DNA from: an uncultured Gemmatimonadota bacterium | Lineage (GTDB): Bacteria; Gemmatimonadota; Gemmatimonadetes; Gemmatimonadales; GWC2-71-9 | Direction: 5' to 3' | Assembly (NCBI GenBank): GCA_946479825.1 | Contig: CAMLHU010000004.1 | Coordinates: 1-23,867 of the forward strand | Length of the DNA: 23,867 nt | The notes under the pieces: generated by a model | What the model was told of the DNA's origin: nothing | Database searches by the model: none | The model's input: the letters and a program-made list of their open reading frames with translations, nothing else | Part shown: positions 7,707 through 14,794 of the stretch, piece by piece | Layout of the letters: each line of letters starts with the position of its first letter | Position numbering within the stretch: the first letter of the stretch is position 1 | Position numbers and translations under genes: made by a program

Positions 7707-8963
7707 TCAGAAGAAGTCCTGCAGCCACTTCTTGACCGGGGCCAGAATCTTCTCGACCGAGGCGTTGCCGCGCCGGCCGCCCATGCCGAACACGTTGCCC
7801 AGGGCCATCTCCCGCGCCCCGTAGAGCACGAGCCCCGCCGGCACCGCCATCCGCGGCGAGTCCACGCTGTCGGCGAGCCCGCTCAGGCCCTGCCCCGGCC
7901 GCCCGACCCGCACCGGCACCGCGCAGACCTCGCGCGCCAGCTCGATGATCCCGGGCGCCTGCGCCCCGCCCCCGGTCAGAATGATGCCCGCGGGGAGGCG
8001 CTGCTGGAAGCCCGCCCGGGTCACCTCGTCCCAGGCGTACTCCAGCACCTCCTGCATCCGCATCTGCATGATGTGGGTCAGCACCCGCCGCGACGCGCTC
8101 CGCGGCCCCTGCCCCGGCGTGCTCGGCAGCTCCACCACGTCGGTCTCCGGGACCAGCTGCTCGTACACCGCCCCGGCGCGCTCCTTGAGCCGCTCGGCGT
8201 CCTGCTGCGTCACCTGGAGGCCGTGGACGATGTCGCTGGTGACGTGCCCGCCGGCGCAAAGGTGCGACCCGGTGTGGCGGATCTTGCCGTTCTGGAAGAT
8301 CGCGACGTTGGTGCTCCCGCCGCCCAGCTCCACCAGCGCGCAGCCGAGCTCGAGCTCGTCGGGGGTGAGGACCGCGAGCGAGGCCGCCAGCGGCTCGAGC
8401 ACGAACTCCTCGACCCGGAACCCGGCCCGCTCCACGCACCGCCGCAGGTTCTGCGGCACGCTCGCGAGCACGGTGACGAGGTACACCTCGGCCTCGAGCC
8501 GCGACCCGGTCATCCCGATCGGGTCGTTGATCCCGGGCTGCTCGTCCACGATGTATTCCTGCGGGATGGCGTGCAGCAGCTCGTGGTCGCGCCCGAACGA
8601 GACGTTGCTCGCCACGTCGTTGACCCGGGCCACGTCGCCGGTGCGGATCTCGCTGCCCGTCACCGACACGAGCCCCTTGGTGGTCCGCCCGCGGACGTGC
8701 TCGCCCGCCACGCCGCAGTACACCGAGCCGACCTCGACCCCGGCCATCCGCTGCGCGTCGCGCATCGCCTTGGCGATGGCGCGGGTGGTCTCCTCGATCT
8801 CGCGCACCACGCCGCGGCGCACGCCGTTGCTCCGCTCCATGCCGACGCCCAGGATCTTGGCCCCGGGCTGGCGGGCGTCGCCGGTCATCTCGGCCACCAC
8901 CGCGGTCACCTTGGTGGAGCCGAGGTCGAGCGCGGCCACGAGCCGTTGCGGTGCAGTGCTCAC
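7707..8963 (-). CDS. ftsA: Cell division protein FtsA
   Basis: Actin-family protein that anchors FtsZ filaments to the inner membrane and recruits later divisome proteins. It has 418 residues from a GTG start at 8963 that overlaps the ftsQ stop as GTGA. Seen are the phosphate-1 motif LDLGSTKV (12-19), the FtsA-specific SHS2/1C region (about 85-165), the phosphate-2 region VELGGGSTNV (211-220), the adenosine motif LTGGGAQAPG (329-338), and a C-terminal amphipathic helix ending KKWLQDFF, the membrane-targeting sequence. The phosphate-2 motif normally reads VDIGGGTTD; here Glu (E212) replaces the Asp and Asn (N219) replaces the second Asp. This could weaken or alter ATP handling, or simply be a lineage variant. 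Its place directly before ftsZ is the standard dcw order. Identification is secure. Confidence 0.98.
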   Translation of the reverse strand: MSTAPQRLVAALDLGSTKVTAVVAEMTGDARQPGAKILGVGMERSNGVRRGVVREIEETTRAIAKAMRDAQRMAGVEVGSVYCGVAGEHVRGRTTKGLVSVTGSEIRTGDVARVNDVASNVSFGRDHELLHAIPQEYIVDEQPGINDPIGMTGSRLEAEVYLVTVLASVPQNLRRCVERAGFRVEEFVLEPLAASLAVLTPDELELGCALVELGGGSTNVAIFQNGKIRHTGSHLCAGGHVTSDIVHGLQVTQQDAERLKERAGAVYEQLVPETDVVELPSTPGQGPRSASRRVLTHIMQMRMQEVLEYAWDEVTRAGFQQRLPAGIILTGGGAQAPGIIELAREVCAVPVRVGRPGQGLSGLADSVDSPRMAVPAGLVLYGAREMALGNVFGMGGRRGNASVEKILAPVKKWLQDFF

Positions 8964-9649
8964 GCCGATCCCCCTCGCACGATCACCTGGCCGGCGAACC
9001 GGCCGTCGAGTTCCCTGTAGTCCCGCCCGCGCCGGGCCAGGTCCTGCGCCACCGCGGTCAGCGCCCGGATGGTCTCCACCGAGGCGTCGCGCCGGAGCCA
9101 GTACCGCCGGCTCCCCACGTCGAGCGCCACGTCGTCGCCGGCGCCGCGGGCCGCGCTGGTCACCTGCTCGAAGAGCCCCGGGTCGGCCTCACGCACCCGC
9201 AAGAGCACCGCTCCCACCACCGAGTCGGGCCGCGCCGTCACCGGCAGGTCGGGCGCCGCCACGGTCGGGTCGAACGGGAGGATCCGGCCCGCCGCGTCCA
9301 TCGGCACGAGCCCGGCCCGCCCCGGCGCCAGCGCCACCGGCACCGCCTCCACCAGCTCCACCCGCAGCGTCCCCGGCAGCCGCCGATGCACCTCGGCGCT
9401 CACGACCCCCGGGATCCGGGCGGCCCGCCGCTCGATGGGGGCCAGGTCGTCGAACACGTTGTACCGCACCGGCACCGCGAGCGCCCGGAGCACGTCCGCC
9501 GGCGCCAGCGACACGAGCCCCACCAGCTCCACCCGACGCACCCGGAAGAAGTCGAGCTTCCGGAGCAGCCGCGGCGCCCCGAACCACGCGGCCGTGGCCA
9601 GCACGATCGCGTAGATCGCGAGCCAGCCGGGCTTCAGGAAGCGCGCCAC
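8960..9649 (-). CDS. ftsQ: Cell division protein FtsQ/DivIB
   Basis: Bitopic divisome protein that, with FtsL and FtsB in model organisms, controls septal peptidoglycan synthesis by FtsW-FtsI. It has 229 residues from a GTG at 9649, which gives a 16-nt overlap with the end of murC. A short cytoplasmic tail (MARFLKPG) precedes one membrane helix (about 9-25). A POTRA-like domain follows (about 34-105, with FFRVRRVELVGLVSLAPADV and the LPGTLRVELVEAVPVA strand), then the beta domain to the C-terminus. Both the order (murC, ftsQ, ftsA) and the domain plan support FtsQ, though the family is poorly conserved in sequence. The stop overlaps the ftsA GTG by 4 nt. No ftsB-like gene is in the window. 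murB, which often lies between murC and ftsQ, is not there. Confidence 0.92.
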   Translation of the reverse strand: MARFLKPGWLAIYAIVLATAAWFGAPRLLRKLDFFRVRRVELVGLVSLAPADVLRALAVPVRYNVFDDLAPIERRAARIPGVVSAEVHRRLPGTLRVELVEAVPVALAPGRAGLVPMDAAGRILPFDPTVAAPDLPVTARPDSVVGAVLLRVREADPGLFEQVTSAARGAGDDVALDVGSRRYWLRRDASVETIRALTAVAQDLARRGRDYRELDGRFAGQVIVRGGSA

Positions 9650-11004
9650 GCCGCCACCAGGTCCCGCCCCACGCGGGTGATGTCGCCCGCGCCGAGCGTG
9701 AGCACCACGTCGCCGCTCCGGGCCGCCGCCGCGACCGCCTCGGGGACGGTCTCGCGCTCCGGCGCGAAGGCCACCGTCCCGCCGCTCTGCGCCACGGCGT
9801 CGGCCACCCGCCGCCCGCTCACCCCCGCGATCGGCCGCTCACGCGCGGCGTAGATCTCGGTCACGATCGCGAGGTCCGCCGCCGCCAGCGCCCGGCCCAT
9901 CGCCTCGGCGTGGCGCTCGGTACGCGAGTACAGGTGCGGCTGGAACACCGCCACCAGGCGCCGCCCCGGGAACGCCTGCCGCGCCGCCTGCAGCGTCGCC
10001 GCGAGCTCCGAGGGGTGGTGCGCGTAGTCGTCCACGAAGGTGACCCCGCGCGCCTCGCCCAGCCGTTCGAACCGCCGCCCCGCCCCGGTGAACCGCCCGA
10101 GCGCCTCGAGCGCCGGCTCGACCGGCGCCCCGAGCGCCGCCACCACGCCGAGCGCGGCGGTCGCGTTGCGGATGTTGTGGAGCCCCGGGACCTGCAGCCG
10201 GAGCAGCACCGTCCGCCCGTCGGGCAACCGGATGCGGGCGACCGACCCCGCCGGTCCCGCGTCCACCGTCACGATCCGCACGTCGGCGTCGCCCTGCCCG
10301 AACCGCCACACCGGCACCTTGAGCCGGGCCGCCACCCGCGCCGCCCCCGGGTCGTCGGTCCCGAGCAGCGCCCGCTCCGCCCGGTCGGCGAAGGTCACGA
10401 ACGCCGCTTCCAGCGCCTCGAGCGAGCCGTAGCACTCGAGATGGTCGGCCTCGACGTTGTTGACCACCGCGATGGCGGGACGGAGCGCCAGGAAGGCCTG
10501 GTCGTATTCGTCCGCCTCGACCACGAAGAGCCGGTCGCAGGCGAGCAGCGCGTTGCCGCCCCAGGCCGCCACCCGTCCCCCCGCGACCCCGGTCGGGTCG
10601 AGCCCCGCCGCCGCCAGCGCCTCGGTGACCATCACGGTCGTGGTGGTCTTGCCGTGCGTCCCGCTCACCCCCACCACCCGGCCACCGGCCACCAGTTCGG
10701 CGAGCGCCTGCTTGCGAGGGACCACCGGGACGCCGAGCGCCCGGGCACGTACCAGTTCAGGATGATCGGTCGGGATCGCGGCGGTGACCACCACCGCGCG
10801 GGCGCCGGTCACGTGAGCGGGATCGTGGCCCGCGGTCACCGTGGCACCGAGCGCCGCTACGTCAGCGGCACCGCCTGGATCGGCATCGCACCCCGTCACC
10901 GGCACACCCCGCCGCCGGGCGATCAACGCCAGCGCACTCATGCCGGCTCCGCCGATGCCCATGAAGTGCACCGGGCGGGTATCCTCGGGTGAGAACAGAT
11001 CCAT
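9634..11004 (-). CDS. murC: UDP-N-acetylmuramate-L-alanine ligase MurC
   Basis: Cytoplasmic ATP-dependent ligase that adds the first residue, L-Ala, to UDP-MurNAc. The 456 residues show the N-terminal Rossmann motif HFMGIGGAGMSALA (13-26), the Mur-ligase P-loop GTHGKTTTT (115-123; the His is typical of MurC), EADEYD in the central domain, and VDDYAHHPSE, a MurC hallmark, in the C-terminal part. Length is normal. The ATG at 11004 has no obvious Shine-Dalgarno; the 47-nt gap upstream is richer in A and T than its surroundings and holds a weak promoter-like pair, so expression could be partly independent of the upstream genes, perhaps from a short leader. The 3' end overlaps ftsQ by 16 nt. MurC is not fused to MurB or Ddl here. 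Confidence 0.98.
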   Translation of the reverse strand: MDLFSPEDTRPVHFMGIGGAGMSALALIARRRGVPVTGCDADPGGAADVAALGATVTAGHDPAHVTGARAVVVTAAIPTDHPELVRARALGVPVVPRKQALAELVAGGRVVGVSGTHGKTTTTVMVTEALAAAGLDPTGVAGGRVAAWGGNALLACDRLFVVEADEYDQAFLALRPAIAVVNNVEADHLECYGSLEALEAAFVTFADRAERALLGTDDPGAARVAARLKVPVWRFGQGDADVRIVTVDAGPAGSVARIRLPDGRTVLLRLQVPGLHNIRNATAALGVVAALGAPVEPALEALGRFTGAGRRFERLGEARGVTFVDDYAHHPSELAATLQAARQAFPGRRLVAVFQPHLYSRTERHAEAMGRALAAADLAIVTEIYAARERPIAGVSGRRVADAVAQSGGTVAFAPERETVPEAVAAAARSGDVVLTLGAGDITRVGRDLVAAWRAS

Positions 11005-11017
11005 TGGTTGGACGGCT

Positions 11018-11045
11018 AATCTAAGGTCTTTTCAGCAGTTGCGAA
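11018..11045 (-). promoter_or_regulatory. Possible weak promoter upstream of murC
   Basis: The gap between murG and murC (11005-11051) is noticeably richer in A and T than its surroundings. On the minus strand it holds TAGATT (plus 11018-11023, four of six matches to TATAAT) and, 16 nt upstream, TTCGCA (plus 11040-11045, four of six to TTGACA). A start near 11011 would leave a leader of only a few bases before the murC ATG, which would fit the missing Shine-Dalgarno. This is a weak match and could be chance. Confidence 0.28.
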
Positions 11046-11051
11046 AGAGCG

Positions 11052-12161
11052 TCAAGCGTGAAGAAGCGTCAAACAATGCGACACAATCTCGGCTGCGGCG
11101 TTCGGTCGGCCCCGGTCGAGGGCGCGGTCGGCCATCGCCCGACGGCGCGGCTCGTCTCCCAGCAATTCGGCGACGAGACGGCCGAGTGAATCGGCGCTGA
11201 GTTCCCGCTGGGGCAGGTGCCGGGCGGCTCCGGCCGCCTCCAGGGCCACCGCGTTGGCGGTCTGGTGGTCGTCCGCGGCCGTGGGGAGCGGCACGATGAT
11301 GGACGGGATCCCCCACGCGCAGAGCTCGGCGCCGGTCATCATCCCGCCCCGGGCCACGGCGAGGTCCGCCACCGCGTACGCGTCGGCGATCGGATCGAGG
11401 AAGTCGAACACCTGCACCGCCGGTGGCCGGTGATAGTGCCGGTAACGCTCGTAGGTCCCGCGGCCGGTGGCCCAGAGCACGGTGACCCCCGCCGCGCGCC
11501 CGGCGTCGATCCACCCTGCCACCGCGTCGTTGATCGGCACCGCCCCCTGGCTGGCCCCGGTGACGAGCAGGACCCGCTCGGACCCGGTGAGGCCGAAGCG
11601 CTTGAGCGCCGCCGCCCGACGCGAGCGATCGGGTGGGGCGATCGGGTTACCCGTATCGAAGATCCTGGTGTTGGGGCCGGGAGTGAGGCGCGCCCGGGCC
11701 TCCGGGAGCCCCAGGTAGATGTGGTCCACCTGCCCGGCGAGCCGCCGGGTGGCGAGCCCCGGCCAGGCGTTCTGCTCCTGGATGGCGGTGGGGATCCCGC
11801 GCCGCGCCGCCCACCAGACCGCGGGGCCGGACGCGTACCCGCCGGTCCCGATCACCAGCGCGGGCCGGCGCTCGGCGAAGATCCGCCGCAGCATCAGGAG
11901 CGACCGCGCGGCGTGCCACGGCAGCTTGACGTTGCGCCAGACCCGCTGGCGGAAGAGCGGCTGGATCGGGAGGAGGTGATACGGGAAATCCCGCTGCGGC
12001 AGCAGCCAGCGCTCCACCCCGCGCTCGGCGCCGACCAGCACCGGCTGGAGGTCGGGCCGCGCCGTACGCAGCGCCGTCGCGATGGCCAAAGCCGGCATCA
12101 GGTGCCCGCCGGTGCCGCCGCCGGCGATGAGGATGGTGGTGGGTCGCGGGTCGTGGGTCAT
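11052..12161 (-). CDS. murG: UDP-GlcNAc-undecaprenyl-PP-MurNAc-pentapeptide transferase MurG
   Basis: Membrane-associated GT-B glycosyltransferase (family GT28) that adds GlcNAc to lipid I, making lipid II. From the ATG at 12161 it has 369 residues: GGGTGGH (14-20), GTGGYASGP (105-113), QEQNAWPG (128-135), TGASQGA (201-207, usually GGSQGA), GGMMTGAEL (272-280, with the conserved E279) and DDHQTANA (297-304). The start is unusual: the ATG and the first eight or so residues (MTHDPRPTT) are encoded by heptamer repeats, the core beginning at ILIAGGG, and no Shine-Dalgarno is visible. The frame remains open back to a GTG at 12248, which would add a 29-residue, repeat-encoded tail; I chose 12161 because family members begin close to the glycine loop. 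It is the only gene of the cluster with real intergenic gaps on both sides (132 and 47 nt). Confidence 0.96.
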   Translation of the reverse strand: MTHDPRPTTILIAGGGTGGHLMPALAIATALRTARPDLQPVLVGAERGVERWLLPQRDFPYHLLPIQPLFRQRVWRNVKLPWHAARSLLMLRRIFAERRPALVIGTGGYASGPAVWWAARRGIPTAIQEQNAWPGLATRRLAGQVDHIYLGLPEARARLTPGPNTRIFDTGNPIAPPDRSRRAAALKRFGLTGSERVLLVTGASQGAVPINDAVAGWIDAGRAAGVTVLWATGRGTYERYRHYHRPPAVQVFDFLDPIADAYAVADLAVARGGMMTGAELCAWGIPSIIVPLPTAADDHQTANAVALEAAGAARHLPQRELSADSLGRLVAELLGDEPRRRAMADRALDRGRPNAAAEIVSHCLTLLHA

Positions 12162-12215
12162 GCGTCGCGGGTCATGGGTCGTGGGTCGTGGGTCGTGGGT
12201 CGGTGGTCGTGGGTC
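12139..12215. repeat. Tandem heptamer array A (GTGGGTC, 11 units)
   Basis: Eleven contiguous 7-bp units occupy exactly 77 bp. Read on the plus strand the consensus is GTGGGTC; six units are exact (12139, 12153, 12181, 12188, 12195 and 12209) and the variants are GCGGGTC twice, ATGCGTC, ATGGGTC and GGTGGTC. The phase is kept throughout with no insertions. The three units at 12139-12159 lie inside murG, and the ATGCGTC unit with the base after 12159 provides the murG start codon. On the plus strand the GGG runs recur every 7 nt, giving a G-quadruplex-type motif. The array directly follows (on the minus strand) a second, unrelated heptamer array. Confidence 0.95.
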
Positions 12216-12240
12216 TCGGATCTCCCCGCGCCCCCGCGCA

Positions 12241-12303
12241 CCGCTCACCGTTTACCGCTCACCGTTTACCGTTCACCGTTTACCGTTCACCGTTTACCGT
12301 CTA
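12241..12303. repeat. Tandem heptamer array B (CCGTTTA/CCGTTCA, 9 units)
   Basis: Nine contiguous 7-bp units occupy exactly 63 bp on the plus strand. They alternate between CCGYTCA (CCGCTCA or CCGTTCA) and CCGTTTA, so a 14-bp higher-order period is visible; the last unit is CCGTCTA. The sequence is unrelated to array A, which begins 25 bp away. The ftsW stop codon TAA (plus tta at 12294-12296) lies inside the array, and the last two units encode the final residues of FtsW. The array is much less GC-rich than its surroundings. Tandem heptanucleotides of this type are known as STRR elements in filamentous cyanobacteria; whether these are related in mechanism is not known. Confidence 0.95.
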
Positions 12304-13448
12304 TCCCCCACCCGCACCTTCCCCCGCTGCCGGCCCACGCTGAGCAGGATGCCGGTGGCGAGCAGCGTGATGAGCAGGCTCGAGCGCCCGTAGGACATGA
12401 ACGGCAGCGTGAGGCCGGTGGTCGGCATCAGGCCCAGGGTCACCGCCATGTGCAGGAAGGCGGTGATCCCGACCAGGCTCGTCACCCCGACCGCCAGCAG
12501 CTGACCGAACGCGTCAGGGGCGGTCCGCGCGATGCGGAGCCCGAGCCAGACGAAGAGCCCGAACAGCAGCACCACCACGCACACCCCCACGAACCCCCAC
12601 TCCTCGCCGATGGTGCTGAAGAGGAAGTCGGAGTAGGCGTACGGCAGGTAGCCCAGCTTCTGCTGCCCCTCGCCGAACCCGACGCCCAAGAGCCGGCCCG
12701 ACCCGACGCCGACCAGCGACTGGGTGATCTGGAAGCTCGCCTGGCTCGACGCTTCGCCGGGGTTGAGGAAGGTCATGAGTCGGGCGGCGCGGTACTGGGT
12801 GTCCACGATCTTGTGCCACACCAGCACCATCCCGCCCATCCCGAGCACCAGGAAGTGCCCGATCTTGGCCCCGGCCGAGAACAGGACCACCCCGCCCAGG
12901 AACGCGACCAGCGTCGCCATCGAGAGGTTGGGCTCGAGGAAGATCAGCAGCGAGATGAACCCGACCACGAGCACGACCGGCAGCACGCCCTTCTTGAACT
13001 CGCGGATCTGCTCGCCCTTCTTGGCCACGAGCATCGCGGTCCAGACCACCACGGCGAGCCGGGCGAGCTCGGAGGGCTGGAAGTTGATCGGGCCGACGTC
13101 CACCCAGCGGCGCGCCCCGTTGAGCGACGGCGCGATGCGGTGGGTGAACGGGAGCAGCGGGATGAGGAGCGCCAACGCCGTGACGCCGAGCAGTGGCCAC
13201 GCCAGCTGGCGCCACTTGTGGTAGTCCATCCGCGCCGCGATCAGGAGGAGGATCCCCCCCGCCACCGCCCCGGTGAGCTGCCGGAACGCGAACGACAGGC
13301 CGACGTTGACCCCGGCGCGGTTGGTGATGAGGCTGGCGGCGCCGTAGCTCGACGCGATGCCGAAGACCACCAGCGTGGCGGTGACGACGGCGAGGAGCCG
13401 GGTCTCCCACCGCAGCTCGCCGGGGTGCCGGACGACCGGCTCGCTCAC
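12294..13448 (-). CDS. ftsW: Septal peptidoglycan glycosyltransferase FtsW (SEDS family)
   Basis: Polytopic SEDS-family enzyme that polymerises lipid II at the septum together with FtsI. The 384 residues start at a GTG (13448) overlapping the murD stop as GTGA. About ten hydrophobic segments are seen. SEDS motifs: NGARRWVDVGPINFQPSEL (110-128), LEPNLSMATL (171-180; many FtsW proteins have PDxGT here), LPYAYSDFLFSTIGEEWG (268-285, with the catalytic Asp at D274) and MPTTGLTLPFMSYGRSSLL (341-359). Length fits the family. The C-terminal residues RVGDRR and the TAA stop lie in and next to a heptamer tandem array, so the present C-terminus may have been set by repeat expansion. The longer open frame upstream of 13448 is in murD and is not used. 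Identification is secure. Confidence 0.97.
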   Translation of the reverse strand: MSEPVVRHPGELRWETRLLAVVTATLVVFGIASSYGAASLITNRAGVNVGLSFAFRQLTGAVAGGILLLIAARMDYHKWRQLAWPLLGVTALALLIPLLPFTHRIAPSLNGARRWVDVGPINFQPSELARLAVVVWTAMLVAKKGEQIREFKKGVLPVVLVVGFISLLIFLEPNLSMATLVAFLGGVVLFSAGAKIGHFLVLGMGGMVLVWHKIVDTQYRAARLMTFLNPGEASSQASFQITQSLVGVGSGRLLGVGFGEGQQKLGYLPYAYSDFLFSTIGEEWGFVGVCVVVLLFGLFVWLGLRIARTAPDAFGQLLAVGVTSLVGITAFLHMAVTLGLMPTTGLTLPFMSYGRSSLLITLLATGILLSVGRQRGKVRVGDRR

Positions 13449-14794
13449 ATCGCCTCCACGGCGGCCCGGAACTGCGCCCCGCGGTCCTCGTAGTTGCGGA
13501 ACATGTCGTAGCTCGAGCAGGCCGGGGAGAGCAGCACCGCGTCGCCCGGCCGGGTGAGCTCGCGCGCCTGGCCCAGCACGTCGGCGAAGTCGCCGCCGCG
13601 CACCACGCGCACCCGGTCCTTGAGGTCGGCCTCGACCAGGGCGGCCGATTCGCCGTACGCGATCACCGCGCGGCACCGGCCGCCGAACCCGTCCGCCAGG
13701 CGGGTGTAGGGCTCGCCCTTGTGGCGCCCGCCGAGCAGGAGCACGAACGGCCGCGTCATTCCGCGGACCGCCACGTCGGTCGAGGCGACGTTGGTCGCCT
13801 TGGAGTCGTTGATCCAGAGCACCCCGCCGACCTCGCGCACCGGTTCCATCCGGTGCGGCAGCGCGCGGAAGCTCCGGAGCCCCTCGGCGATCCGCCGCAG
13901 GTCGCCGCCCGCCTGCACCGCCGCGAGCACCGCCGCCAGCGCGTTGGCCACGTTGTGGTCGCCCAGCAGCGGGAGCTCGTCGCGCCGGAGCACCGGCACG
14001 TCCGCCAGCATCAGGCGCCCGCCGGCCCGGTCGTACCACGCGTCGGCCCGCCCCGTGAGCGAGAACCGAAGGTGGGTCCCCGCCACGCCGGCGGTCATCC
14101 GCACCACCTCGGCGTCGTCGGCGTTGGACACCCACACCGACCCGGGGCCCGCGTTCCGGAACATCCGGGCCTTGTCGCCATAGTAGTCCTCGAGCCGCGC
14201 GTAGCGGTCGAGGTGGTCCGGCGCCAGGTTGGTGAGCATCCCCACCGTGGGCCGGACGTGCGGCATGTCGTGGAGCTGGAAACTCGAGAGCTCCACCGCG
14301 AGCCACTCCGGCGCCGGCGACTCGAGCGCCACCTCGCACACCGCGCGGCCGATGTTGCCGGCGGTGCCGGCGCGCTTGCCGATCGCCGCGAGGAGGTGCC
14401 CGGTGAGCGCGGTGGTGGTGGTCTTGCCGTTGGTGCCGGTGATGCAGACGGTCCGCGTCCCGCGAAGCTCGAGGAGCCCCACGTCCGCCTCGGCGATCAC
14501 CGGCACGCCGGCGCGGCCGGCGGCCTGGAGCGGCGGCGCGTCGGGGGGCACGCCGGGCGAGACCACCACGGCCTGCGCCCGGGCGATCCGCCCGAGGTCG
14601 TGCCGGCCGGTCTCCACGTCGGCGCCCTCGCCCCGGAGGGCCTCCAGCTCGCGCTCCCCCGCCCCGGCGCCGGCGTCGCTGGCGTACACCGGCACGCCGC
14701 GGCGCCGGAGCAGGCGCGTCGCCGCGACGCCGCTCCGGCCGAGCCCCACCACCGCCACCTCGCGGCCGTCACGCCGCCACTGGTCGAGGATCAT
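13445..14794 (-). CDS. murD: UDP-N-acetylmuramoyl-L-alanine-D-glutamate ligase MurD
   Basis: Cytoplasmic Mur ligase that adds D-Glu to UDP-MurNAc-L-Ala. From the ATG at 14794 it has 449 residues: a Rossmann-like N-domain (VAVVGLGRSGVAA, 13-25), the P-loop GTNGKTTTT (120-128), GNIGRAV, LSSFQLHDM, NLAPDHLDRY, and the MurD-typical NDSKATN and LLLGGRHKG in the C-terminal half, followed by LLSPACSSYDMFRNYEDRG, where the SPACASxDxF motif of MurD is clear. The start overlaps the mraY stop as ATGA; the much longer open frame upstream is mraY/murF sequence read out of frame. The stop overlaps the ftsW GTG. Everything expected is intact. Confidence 0.98.
   Translation of the reverse strand: MILDQWRRDGREVAVVGLGRSGVAATRLLRRRGVPVYASDAGAGAGERELEALRGEGADVETGRHDLGRIARAQAVVVSPGVPPDAPPLQAAGRAGVPVIAEADVGLLELRGTRTVCITGTNGKTTTTALTGHLLAAIGKRAGTAGNIGRAVCEVALESPAPEWLAVELSSFQLHDMPHVRPTVGMLTNLAPDHLDRYARLEDYYGDKARMFRNAGPGSVWVSNADDAEVVRMTAGVAGTHLRFSLTGRADAWYDRAGGRLMLADVPVLRRDELPLLGDHNVANALAAVLAAVQAGGDLRRIAEGLRSFRALPHRMEPVREVGGVLWINDSKATNVASTDVAVRGMTRPFVLLLGGRHKGEPYTRLADGFGGRCRAVIAYGESAALVEADLKDRVRVVRGGDFADVLGQARELTRPGDAVLLSPACSSYDMFRNYEDRGAQFRAAVEAM

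Noticed and set aside
7945..10992. Plus-strand open frame of 1015 codons opposite ftsA, ftsQ and murC
   Set aside because: Antisense shadow of three conserved genes with no recognisable domain and a composition typical of reversed GC-rich codons. The same holds for plus-strand frames at 2301-4559, 4878-6917, 11217-13493, 14893-17313 and 18656-21187.
12139..12303. CRISPR-like array
   Set aside because: Units are 7 bp and directly adjacent, with no unique spacers and no cas genes nearby.
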